DNA of 64,000 nt from Bremia lactucae (taxonomy: Eukaryota; Oomycota; Peronosporomycetes; Peronosporales; Peronosporaceae), in NCBI RefSeq assembly GCF_004359215.1, contig NC_090616.1, forward strand, positions 530,066-594,065, written 5' to 3'. The notes under the pieces are model-generated. The model was not told the DNA's origin. It was given only the letters and a program-made list of their open reading frames with translations, and searched no databases. Positions 42,770 through 52,756 of this stretch are shown piece after piece (within the stretch, counting starts at the first letter, position 1; each line of letters opens with the position of its first letter). The position numbers and the translations under genes are program-made.

Positions 42770-43660
42770 GTGACATAGAAACGAGTATAGTCGAACGAAT
42801 GAGTTTCGACCGTAGGGAATGATGCCATCTTGGCCATGCTATCCGGTTTGGACAGAGATGTCCTCCATTCAGCCATCGCCATGTTCATACAACATGAATT
42901 TGACGAGGCGAAGGAGAAGGTAGGTTCTGTACCTGAGATGACGCACACGTGTCGTCCAGAAACCGCAATGATAGACATATCTAATTATTAGGGATCCGAA
43001 AAGGGTTCCGTTTTGAGGTGGGTTGTCGAATTGGACGATGGCATAAGGGCTCGTCACATCGTTGACGAGCAAATGCAAGTCGCATCTGCTCAGCCAAACT
43101 TGGCAGGTCGGGCCAAAATTTGGGCACTAGGCCTTAAGTTGCGCGACCCATATGTCTTTGAGTCGCTAGATGCTTTTAAAGACCGGCTCAAACAGACGTT
43201 TGAACTGCCTCGGGCTGAGTTTAGAGCTCGATCTGAGCTTCTGAAACTCAAGCAAGGCAAGGGTGATGTTCACGCTTCTGCCCAGCACATACGACCCTTT
43301 GCGAGTTGGTCCACGTAAAGCCCACTTCATGAAAACACGTTGATAACGGTGTTCATGGAAGGTCTTACGGATGGACCCGTAAAGACCCACCTTTTCCGCT
43401 TGGAACTGGATACGCTTTAAGAAACAATATTCGTAGCGGAACATGAGGACTTAAGCTTCAGACATACTCAAGCTAGTTCGTCATCGTATCGTCCTCCAAG
43501 ACGCTACGAGCTTGGAGGCCAGAACCTATGGACCTTTCTTATGTCGAAAGCGAGAAACCTCGCTTTTCGAACAATAAGCGATTGCAGAAATGCAATCGCT
43601 GTCAAAAGTTAGGTCACTACGCTCATGAGTGTAGTGCAGTAGCTATCACGCGAACGTGAT
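42770..43660 (+). pseudogene. Family B gag remnant (S1)
   Basis: 'GNDAILAMLSGLDRDVLHSA', 'AQPNLAGRAKIWALGLKLRD', 'DAFKDRLKQTFELPRAEFRA', and at ~43590-43632 a CCHC knuckle 'CNRCQKLGHYAHEC'. Broken by frameshifts at ~42810 and ~43318. It runs towards an LTR of opposite orientation, so the element is internally inverted. Confidence 0.7.
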
Positions 43661-43724
43661 GCATATTTCCATTATCATCTAACATGGACATGTTAGATGA
43701 TTGAATTGTGGTCCTTGAACGGAC

Positions 43725-44121
43725 TACTAAGTGCTACCAGGTGTAACGGGGCACTGCTGCTTCAGTGCGAGTGGTGCTTCACGTCACTAATACGTGCAGA
43801 GAAAGACTCTCTTTGTAACACTTGCTTTAGAGAGTGGTTGAAAGTAAACTCTATTTAATATAAATAAGTTCTTCTAATTCTATCTATTTAATACTAACTT
43901 AATTATAAACTAATACAAAACATGTAATAAAGCATGATAAATCTATCTCTTTGCGCGCGTCCAGTGCTGACTGGTCCGCGGAGCAAGTAGATTTAATGGC
44001 CTATATCTACTAATGGATATCACAATGTAAAGTAATATTCTCAAAATATTATCTACCTCTTAAAAATGTATGAATTAACAACCTTAAATTGTCAATCTCA
44101 TGTAACGTACACCCCGTTACA
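43725..44121 (-). repeat. Family B LTR and primer-binding site, minus orientation (S1)
   Basis: LTR 43742-44121 with TGTAACGG...CCGTTACA ends. Read on the minus strand it matches the start of the LTR at 29785. The primer-binding site TGGTAGCACTTAG is at ~43728-43739, two bases from the LTR end. Confidence 0.75.
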
Positions 44122-44332
44122 CTCGTCATCTGTAGATGAAGTTGATCTCGTGTGTCCAATTTTAAAGTGCGAAAACGACTTATATCTCTATCTTACGTTG
44201 AATTACACGTCTGGAGATATCTGTCTTGAAGTACTTAGCCAAGCGTGAGAATTCATCGTCGCCTGTTTCGCAACCACAAATTGCAACAAGATCCAGTCTA
44301 ACATCATTGCAGAAGTCGACGCTAATAATATT

Positions 44333-44838
44333 TGTGACGGGCTAAAGGTGCTCTAATGTTACACAGCCCCGTTAATTACACTTGGTGTACTTAAGAGGAT
44401 GGCCAATTACTTAAATAAAGTAATTAAACCCACCACTCGGGTGTGGTTCATATTTGTGACCAACCCTTGTGTTTGTGATGCACATTGGTGCATTCACATT
44501 AGGAGGGATGACGCCTAGCGTCATCCGTTACGCGAGGTATCTAGAAAGATACACTCGCAATACATATTAGCGTTATCTTCAGAGTTGCATTCTGATTGGT
44601 AAAAATAGGTATTTATATTTAATGCGATTGAATATAAATCAGTCTAAAAACTACTCTCTACTTGGTAAGTGCGCACGAGGAGCCGGATTACCGCTCCCGT
44701 GACGACACTTTACTAGAGTACTTCGTACGTTGGGTGAGGTCGCTAATGCACTTACCACAACTACCTCGCTGCACGCAAGAGAAGCTGGTTTAACCGCTTC
44801 CTCCCGCTGTGCTAGGGTGTGTGTCTAAGTCGCCTACA
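44333..44838 (+). repeat. Family A LTR, plus orientation (right edge of S1)
   Basis: 506 bp, TGTGACGGGC...CGCCTACA. Contains hairpin GGATGACGC-cta-GCGTCATCC at 44506-44526 and a bulged stem at 44532-44558. No internal region follows: an oppositely oriented A LTR begins immediately. Confidence 0.8.
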
Positions 44839-45199
44839 AGTTATCAGAATGATTTATATTTAATCGCATTAAATATAAATACCTATTTTTACCAATCAAA
44901 AATGTCATCACTGTAGATAACACTAATATGTATTGCGAGCGTCTCTCCGAGATACCTCGCGTAACGGGTGACGCTAGCCATCATCCCTCCTTATGTAAAT
45001 GCACCTATACCGTTCAGCTATAATCTCTTATATATCTACATTTAGCACCCGACGGATTAAAAATTAACCAATATATAAAAAGTTCGTCAAATGCCGATTT
45101 AAAAATAGGTAATGCTTTACCATTATGTAATATACCTATTGGCAGTTTTTACATAACTTAACGGGGCCTGTGTAAATTAGGGCAACTTTAGCCCATTAC
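44839..45199 (-). repeat. 3' LTR of A2, truncated
   Basis: Minus-strand LTR beginning TGTAATGGGCTAAAG at 45199 and following the family to the AT-rich TATTTATATTTAATGCGAT part. The last ~180 bp are missing where it abuts the plus-oriented LTR. Confidence 0.75.
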
Positions 45200-45332
45200 A
45201 ATATTCCCTCTTTAAGAACGAATTTACATTATGAAATTCGTTAAAGAGGAAGGAGGAACTGCGAGCTCCTTTACGCGCCGCTAGTTCTCTTATTCACTCT
45301 AGCGACCTGCGTTTTCATACACGGCGCCAAAG

Positions 45333-45902
45333 ATGCCACTTAAAAGGGGCCACGTTGGTGGGTCGTCTGCGAAGACGCCCACTCGACCTCGCGCTAAGCG
45401 CACTCGCCGCGTTAACACGCCGACAGCTACTGCTGCTGTCGCGTTAACGGGGCTAAAAATCCATCCCACTTTAACAGTGAAGGGGTTCATCCGTCGCTCA
45501 TTGTCGACTACGTTGAGTCGACACCGTTGCCGTCACCTCATATTAGTGATGCAGACAACGAGCACATGAAGAAGGATGATGGCGCATTATTTTCCATCCA
45601 TACTTCTCGCATGGCTCACAACATGGAGACAGTAACATTCACGAATGCTTTCTCGTCGTCTACGCTAGATAGCGCAGCGACAGGTAATGAGAACGCTGCC
45701 CATGAAGGCGCAGTCGCTTCACCGTTAGGTGAAACTTCAACGTCTTATGATCAGACCATAATCCGTAATGGTTCGGACATAGAGGATTCAGAGTCTAAAG
45801 CTCCGCCGACGGACACGTGAACGTGCTCAGTCGGTGTCACAAGCCAGTCGTTTTAGACGTGGCTATGTGACGGGTGGCATATTACTGATGCCCCCTCCAT
45901 CT
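45333..45902 (+). pseudogene. Antisense open region of A2, N-terminal part
   Basis: Opposite strand to pol. 'MPLKRGHVGGSSAKTPTRPR', 'TATAAVALTGLK', one frameshift near 45500, 'ISDADNEHMKKDDGALFSIH', 'QTIIRNGSDIEDSESKAPPT', a second shift near 45820, then 'QASRFRRGYVTGG' and a stop shortly after at ~45906. Aligns along its length with A1 19467-18870. The basic start, the acidic Ser/Pro middle and the RRGYVTGG tail are shared. Confidence 0.5.
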
Positions 45903-46145
45903 AAATAACGTCGTTTAAACAGGTCAAGAGCGTCGCTCCTAAAGCGTGCTCTTCTTGACACTCATAATTATTATGGCGTCTTTAAATCATGGAGGGCTCA
46001 GGGAAAATCGCTTAGGTGTTTTTCCCGATCCCGGTCGTGTTGCATACAAATGACACGCCAAACCAATTCGAGGCGGAAATTTTACACGCATTCATCCGCA
46101 TTCCGATGCGCTGAAACAGCGGTCGCAGCGAGTTAATTTCGCCCC

Positions 46146-46855
46146 CTAAGAAATCATAGGCGCTATTGTACCCCTGCTTCTTCTGACAACGCTACTTCTG
46201 CTAGTCCATTTGAGACAAGCGAAGAGATTTGAACTGGTGCTTCTACTTTCATAGGCAGCCACCAAGCCGAGCACATCAATACGTAGGGTATCGATCGGTT
46301 CCCAAGAGTCAAAACTCTTCCGGTATCCTTTCCATTGGACGAGGATCTGATACCGTTGCCTCATGGAGCGGTGGGCAAGCATCCTTCCAACAAGGAAGCG
46401 TTGATTTCCACTTGCATCCATTAGTGCAGGCGGGCCCGATAGGAGTGGCGATCTCGCCCAACTACTCGCGGCTGCCTTACCTTCGTCCGTTAAGTCACCG
46501 GCGTTAAGCGCTGCTGAACAACGTATTGCGGATCTCGAGGGCCAAGTCTCACGACTGACCTCGGATCTCGTTGATGTCCGAGCGAAGGCTCGTCAGGGTT
46601 ATGAACTCCTGAAGACTCGCTTGGACCTCTTTTAAAGGATAATGCTGAGGGATCCGCGTTACTCGCGTGATGTATCCCGCTCTCCAAATCCTGTTCGTGG
46701 TGGGAGGAGTCGGCCCGATAGTTTTTCACCTTCACCGTCCTTCTCATTCGAACGACGCTCGACTCACAGTCGGCATCACCATCGGTCTCCTTAGACGGAT
46801 GGGGATATGTGACCTTATTTGGGTCTACATACCGTTTCAGACGACCCATGTACAA
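46146..46855 (-). pseudogene. A2 linker and chromodomain
   Basis: Linker frame 46855-46490 ('RLKRYVDPNKVTYPHPSKE', 'ADCESSVVRMRRTVKVKNYR'), then after a stop/frameshift the chromodomain 46421-46230 ('DASGNQRFLVGRMLAHRSMR', 'YQILVQWKGYRKSFDSWEPI'). The aromatic cage region is partly kept (Trp in 'VQWKGY', 'SWEP'). Confidence 0.75.
46441..46636 (+). pseudogene. Antisense helix-rich segment of A2
   Basis: Opposite the integrase-chromodomain linker: 'RSGDLAQLLAAALPSSVKSP', 'ALSAAEQRIADLEGQVSRLT', 'DVRAKARQGYELLKTRLDL', ending at a TAA. It aligns codon for codon with A1 18310-18120 (minus) without indels. By hand count ~5, 8 and 12 differences fall at first, second and third antisense codon positions. 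Confidence 0.5.
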
Positions 46856-48617
46856 TACGGGTGCGTCTTCATATACGGGAGAACCGTGAGCCTATAATTT
46901 AGGTCTTCAACCTCTTCTACCACCGTGAAGGGCCCAATGAAGCGCGGAAGCAACTTCGTAGCACCTCCAGGTAGTACATAATTTGCATTTTTAGGTAGGG
47001 TATCAGTACTTGATAGTACTTTTTCACCCACTCTAAAGCGTTCATTATTCTTGCGACCATTTCGGTCCGCATATTCTTTTTGCTTGTCCATAGCGCTTGC
47101 CATCGCGTCACGGACTTAACGTCTGATGGCTAATCGCTGATCCACAAAGCGTTGAGCCTCGCTCACGCTTTAAGCATCAAACTCGCCTATGATACCGCCG
47201 AGAGGTCGGTCATTAGGCGTAGTTTTATTGACCACTGCTAAACTGGCAGGGTCACTAGGGCAAGGTTTTGTCTTTGAGATGATACACTCATGGGTCATCG
47301 TCATATTGACGAAACTGTTTCCCTATTTCGCACCGAGCACAGTCTGGGGCCCTCCTCCACTTAGACTCGGGCTGCGCACAAACGAGACTGGCGTCCGAGG
47401 ATAGTGCAGTCCGTTAATATAAAAGGTGTCTCACCCGTACTGGCGTGGACACTGTTATTTATAGCGAACTCCACAAAGGGCAATTGCTTGCTCCGCTCTT
47501 TGGGAGTTGCTATAGTGCATAAGATAACCACCACGACCCGATTGGCACGTTCTGTTTGGCCATCGGTCTGGGGATGATCTGCGGTCGACATGTGGAGCTT
47601 GCTACGTAGCAGCTGAAACACATGTCGCCAAAAACCAGACGTAAAACGTGGACCCGATCCGATACTATGGACTCGAGCAATCCGTGAAGTCGGTAAACAT
47701 GATCCAGGAACAAGAGAGCTGCCTCCTTGCCTGTGATCAATGTTTTACATGGTGCCAAATGCACCATATTGCTCAGTCTGTCTACAAAGACGACAAGCCC
47801 TGTCCGACCCTAGTGATGGGGCATCATGCCAAACATGAAGTCCAGGCTTACAAACTTCCAAAACAGTTGGTTGGAATCAATAGCAGCTTCAGCGGTACCC
47901 TGATCAATGATGCAGGCTTAATGCGCTTACACTGTTCGCAAGAGCGAATATAGTTGGCCATCCATCTATATAGGTGTGGCCACCAAAATTCCTCTGATAC
48001 TTGTAAGATTATCTTTTCACGGCTCAGATCCCCATTAGGTGGCGCATAATGGAGCTTGTGAAGGATCATCAGCTTGTATTCTATGTCATGAGGCACATAG
48101 ATTCTCAAGGGATCACAAGGTGACAGCTGATGCCATAACAGGCCATCGCTGTAGCTAAACCGATTAAGCATGGCTTTCAGGTGCGACGGAAGAATTACCT
48201 TTTGTCCACCAATGCGATCTAACAGCAGGTGACAATGGTCGTCCTGACTGTAGCTCTCTTTTATTTCAGAGGCTAATGAGCTCGTCACGTGGTATGTCTT
48301 CATGGCTGCCAACGCTGACGGCTGAAATTGTGCTTTCGCACTAGACACACTTTCCTGGTGTCTTACCTCGAAGTCTGGTCTAAGCGATAAGGCGACAGCC
48401 AAGACATTTGACTTACCCAGCTTGTATTAAACTTTGAAATATAATTCAGAGAAGAATGTAAGCCATCTTGCCATTCAAGGCGAGAAATGATGTGAGTTTG
48501 TTGTCGGTCCGCAGTGATGCGTGATCCGTAAAAAACACAAATAGCTCGGTGCCTAGTAGGGTGCACACGAAACTTGACAAGAGCATACTTTATTGAAAGT
48601 AGCTCTTTGTCATGCAT
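46837..48617 (-). pseudogene. A2 RNase H end and integrase
   Basis: RNase H tail 48617-48400 ('MHDKELLSIKYALVKFRVHP'). Integrase zinc-binding region 48402-47848 ('IYVPHDIEYKLMILHKLHYA', 'SEEFWWPHLYRWMANYIRSC', 'EQCKRIKPAS'). Catalytic core in two frames at 47767-47361 ('MVHLAPCKTLITGKEAALLF', 'STADHPQTDGQTERANRVVV'), then the C-terminal part 47103-46837 ('QKEYADRNGRKNNERFRVGE', 'LLPRFIGPFTVVEEVEDLNY'). Broken between core and tail. Confidence 0.8.
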
Positions 48618-49046
48618 GGGTAATTTAGTTCCGCGGATTTTAAAAACCGGGACTGATAAGAGATGACACGGTCAACACCGTCGTCATCCTTCTGCACGAG
48701 CGTGCTGCCGATTGCAAATTACTTGCATCGCAGACGACGCTAAAGGGCTTATTCGCGTCTGGCAATGGCAAGACTGGTGCCTCAACATGAGATTGCATCA
48801 CTGGTTTGAACGCATCATCTTGTTATTTAACCAAAACCCATTTCTGTGTCCTTTTTAAGGAGGTCATATAATGCTTTAGTTTGCTCAGCATAATTCTTGC
48901 TATATTTATGCTAGTAATTAGCGAGCCCTAGTAATTGGCGCAAATCCTTCACATGCCGTAGGATAAGCCATTCCTTTACCGATAATACCTTGTCTGGGTT
49001 TGCTCGTACACCATGGGTACCTACGATGTAACCCAGCACAGGTATC

Positions 49047-50086
49047 TCAGGGACCCCTATGCTGCATTTTTGCAAGTTGACGTACAATTGGGCGTCCTTT
49101 AAAGTCTACAACACAGCGTCTAAATGACACTTGCGCGAGTCGATTGCGCTCGGCCTCAGCCCTACTTTGCATGAATACATCGTCAAAGTAATGGGGCGCG
49201 TAGCCACGGTGCTGACGCGTCACCTGAGCCACCACTCGATTGAATGTCGCTGTTGCGTATTTGAACCGTCGCGCCATCACAAGCCACTCCCAAAGCATAC
49301 CGCGTGGGGTGCTTACTGCCGTTTGGCTACATCGGACTCTCTCATGAGTACCTGATAGTAGCCATCCTTCAAATCTGACGCGGAAAAGATAGTCGACGTT
49401 CCCATGGAATTCAACAAATTGTCTCACCGCGGGATTGGCGTTTGCGCCGGTATGGTCGCCGTGTGCAGCTTATTGTTAGCATGAACCACGCACCATCCAC
49501 CTGTGGATTTACGCACATAAAAGGTCGGGCTGCAGTGATGCGATTTGCTCTCACGCACATGTCCCGGCTTGGCTCGCTTGTCGAACAAATTATCGATATA
49601 ATCGACTAGTTCTTTCGTCAACGGCCATTGCCTGGTCACACAGTACTTGGTGCCAGGTTCGAGGTCGATCTCGTACCCGATGCCCCTATCTGGTGATAGG
49701 CGGCTCGGCACTTCTACTAGGAACACATCGCGATGTTTCCACAAAGCCTCAAAGAACGGACTGTATTTCAAGGCAGCTCAGCCTTGAGCAGCGAACAGTT
49801 TCTTTTTGTCCGTTTCTAGGACGCTCTCGTCCATTGTGGACGACGAGCAAAAGTCCACCAAGTCCTCTTCTGGAACTGGTGTGACTATTTCGTGGATCTT
49901 TCCTTCCTTTAATTCGGAAAGGAACAGAAACCACGACATCTCCGGAAGATTTACTATATCCTCGACAGATTTAAAGACTTGTCGGAGCAGCTCACTTGAG
50001 GATGCCTCCGCATTTTCGTCTTTGACAGCCTCGAACACCTCGTTGAAAGGCCCGTTCTCTTTAATAGAAACTGATCCAAAAGTCAC
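49047..50086 (-). pseudogene. A2 reverse transcriptase
   Basis: 50086-49778 ('SSSELLRQVFKSVEDIVNLP'), 49771-49424 ('FFEALWKHRDVFLVEVPSRL', 'DLEPGTKYCVTRQWPLTKEL', 'TPIP'), and 49427-49047 with 'PRGMLWEWLVMARRFKYATA' and catalytic 'YFDDVF'. Separated by stops and frameshifts. An RT-RNase H connection at 48620-49040 is present but unreadable in one frame. Confidence 0.78.
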
Positions 50087-50111
50087 TCGTTTAGACGCAC
50101 CTTTGATCGTC

Positions 50112-50720
50112 CTAATCGGTCAAATACTCGTTCTTCGAGTCACCACGACCTTTGACTGGGAAGCAGGTGCCTTTGCTCTTTTCTAGGCACTGTGCCGGTT
50201 TATGCGACGCATAACTTCCTGTCAGCTTGCCGTCTACTGCCACAGGCTCTCGGCTCTGTGCAGGACATTCGGACGCATGACTACTTGTCATCGTCCTTTT
50301 CAACACCCCAGTCTCCACGAGCTGGGTAGGAATTGGTGACGTTTGACATCTTGTCAACGCACCCTCAACTGTATTCGAAACGACATCACTTGCACACGCC
50401 TCTCGCAGGAGCACATCTTTTCCGGTGTCCTGCGTAGAGTTCGTAACTGTGCATGTACGCCAGTCAATCCATAGTTGGTGTTTTAGCAACATTGGCATGC
50501 CTAGGATGAGGTCATACGAACTCTCCATACCTAGCACTGTAAATTTCTCGTTACAAGAGAAGTCACTAAAGCTCAAGGCGAGTTCTATCTGAACTCCCTC
50601 TTACTTAACGAGCGCGCCGTTCGCTAAACGAATGGTCGCCTCTTCTCGCTTGCCATCCTGGCAAAGCGACTCAAACATCGCCGGTCTCTTTCTTAATTCC
50701 GCGATTTTACTAAATTTTAT
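50112..50720 (-). pseudogene. A2 protease region
   Basis: 'SFSDFSCNEKFTVLGMESSY', 'DLILGMPMLLKHQLWIDWRT' follow the retropepsin-like domain of A3 (62040-62543). The catalytic VDSGA part is lost to a frameshift/deletion around 50690-50730. Confidence 0.7.
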
Positions 50721-50879
50721 GATGCACCCGAATCCACTAGGAAAGTCATCACCTAGTCATAGCCTCTTACTTGAGCGCTATAGACTAGCAGGGTTGAGGT
50801 CCAAAATTTCGAGACTTCAGGGACTATGCTACCCATTTGTTCCACAATTCTGAACATAGGGGTAGCTTCAGAGTCCGCG

Positions 50880-52180
50880 TCAGTAGGGCATTCCACCCCT
50901 ACTGCTCTCCTGCATTTTTCGACCCCTCAGTGGCGATGCAGAATTCATGCGTCTCGCGCGCTGATTCTTGTCATCGCTCTTTGGGAAGGGAAACCTCTTG
51001 CTAGGCATCTTTGCCCCGGCAGGGACCCTGACGTAGCAGCGAGCTATAATGTGGCCGCGCTTGCCGAGCTAAATCGTGCTACTTGAAACTTTTTCTTGCG
51101 ACGGCCATTCTCTTCTCACGTTGTCGATCGCATTTTTCAGGTGACTTCGCTATTTATCGTTATTACATGCAGTTCTCACCCAAACGTTTTGAGTTTCCTT
51201 ACTCTTCTTCTCACTCGTGGCTCGCTCTCTCAATCCTCTCGTGGGCCACATTTATAGCAACCAACGTCTGCATTGCCCAACTCCATGGGAGTGGCATCTG
51301 ACCTCTTGGCCGACAAAATATACCAAGCTGTCCCCGAGGCACTGTTGTAGGATTTCTCCTCAACGAAGGCGATTTGGATTGCCTCTTTCATCTTCGACGG
51401 CACCTTTCTGAAAAGGGCCTGTCGCGATGGGCCATGAGATGAGTCCGTTCTTAAACGTGGGTACCTTTTTATGTTCTCCTGGAATCGAACCTAAGGTAAA
51501 AGATGCCGAAGCGAGCGCATCTCTTGTACATAATCTTGCAGAGATCGCTTCGCCTGTCACGCTCCAAAGAAGCGTGCCTAAAGCAACACATCGTTGTTCG
51601 GCGGCTGGTACATGGCGCGAATATTTGTCTTAAATATCGCCCATGTAGGGAACGCCTTTCTGTCCGCCATAAGTGCCAAGTAAGCCCACTCTGAGGCCTT
51701 ACCGCGCAGATGCGACATGGCGTACGACACCATCAGGCTGTCGCCAGCGATGAGCTGGGCGACACCGTATTGCTCCACGGCTTAAAGCCAGTGGACAATC
51801 GTGCGCGTTGCAGTTCCATCGAACTTGAGCGAGTCCATCCAAATGGTCCTCGGCTGATGCGGCCGGGCAGAGAGCATCTCAAAAGTCCTGTTGAGAGCCT
51901 TGCTCCGAGCCTGCTCATGCCTCAGCTCATCATGAGTCTGAGTGACGGACTCCGCCGCAGCATGGCTCTGTGCCTCGGACGCGGCTCTCCGCTGTTCGAG
52001 CACGAATGCCTCAAACTGCTCCAACTGAGCAACATGTTGCTCAAGAGGACTGCCCAAGAGCCTGGCCAGGGCTTGTTCACCAAGTTCCTGCGCCATGTGT
52101 CCTGTTACCTCCAGGTGATGTTCGGACAGGTGGAAAAAATGAGCCCAATCGATGTTGAGACTCATCCTCACGTTAGACAC
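50880..52180 (-). pseudogene. A2 gag with an insertion at the zinc knuckle
   Basis: 52180-51782 ('LGEQALARLLGSPLEQHVAQ', 'LEQFEAFVLEQRRAASEAQS'), 51778-51360 ('MSHLRGKASEWAYLALMADR', 'AIFKTNIRAMYQPPNNDVLL'). Around 51064-51245 about 180 bp of foreign sequence replaces the CCHC knuckle region found in A1. Confidence 0.72.
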
Positions 52181-52206
52181 GCAGAGATGCGGGTCGTGGA
52201 AGGGAT

Positions 52207-52756
52207 TTCAAGTGCTACCAAGTGTAGGCGGGCACGTTGTAATGCGGTCACGCTCTACTTAGACACACACCCTAGCACAGCGAGAAAGCGGTTTAACCTG
52301 CTTCTCTTGCGTGCTGTGAGGTAGTTGTGGTGGGCGCGTTAGCGACCTCGCCCAACACACTAAGTACTGTGATCAAAAGTCGTCACGGGAGCGGTAATCC
52401 GGCTCCTCCTGCGCACTTATCAAGTAGAAAGTAGTTTTTAGACTGATTTATATTTTATCGCATTAAATATAAATACCTATTTTTACCAATCAAAATGTCA
52501 TCTCTATAGATAACACTAATATGTATTGCGAGCGTATCTTTCTAGATACGTCGCGTGACGGATGACGCTAGGCCTCATCCCTCCGAATGTGAATGCAACC
52601 ATGTGCATCACATACACAAGGGTTGGTCACAAATGTGAACCACACCCGAGTGGTGGGCCTCATTACTTATTTTTAAGTAATTGACCATCCCCTTAAGTAT
52701 ACCAAGTGTACTTAACGGGGACTGTGTAACATCAGGGTAACTTAAAGCCTGGTACA
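52207..52756 (-). repeat. 5' LTR and primer-binding site of A2
   Basis: LTR 52223-52756 (534 bp); minus-strand primer-binding site TGGTAGCACTTGAAATCC just left of it (~52205-52220). It diverges from the LTR at 36205 in its left ~350 bp but is identical from ~52577 on, which marks the duplication edge. Confidence 0.8.

Larger units (their letters stand above)
36737..44332. repeat. Composite segment S1 (near-identical to S2)
   Basis: 7.6 kb that recurs at 52757-60340 with offset 16020 falling to 16008 through small indels. Bounded left by an A LTR in minus and right by an A LTR in plus orientation. Contains a zinc-knuckle gag-like unit, family B pol, protease and gag pieces on both strands, a small A-family piece and a B LTR, none intact. 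Confidence 0.9.
44839..52756 (-). mobile_element. Ty3/Gypsy chromovirus family A, copy A2 (decayed, minus strand)
   Basis: Order in element sense: 5' LTR (52756-52223), primer-binding site, gag, protease, RT, RNase H, integrase, linker, chromodomain, antisense open region, purine tract (~45200-45215), truncated 3' LTR (45199-44839). It is the most complete A copy within the window, but every frame is interrupted. Confidence 0.85.
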
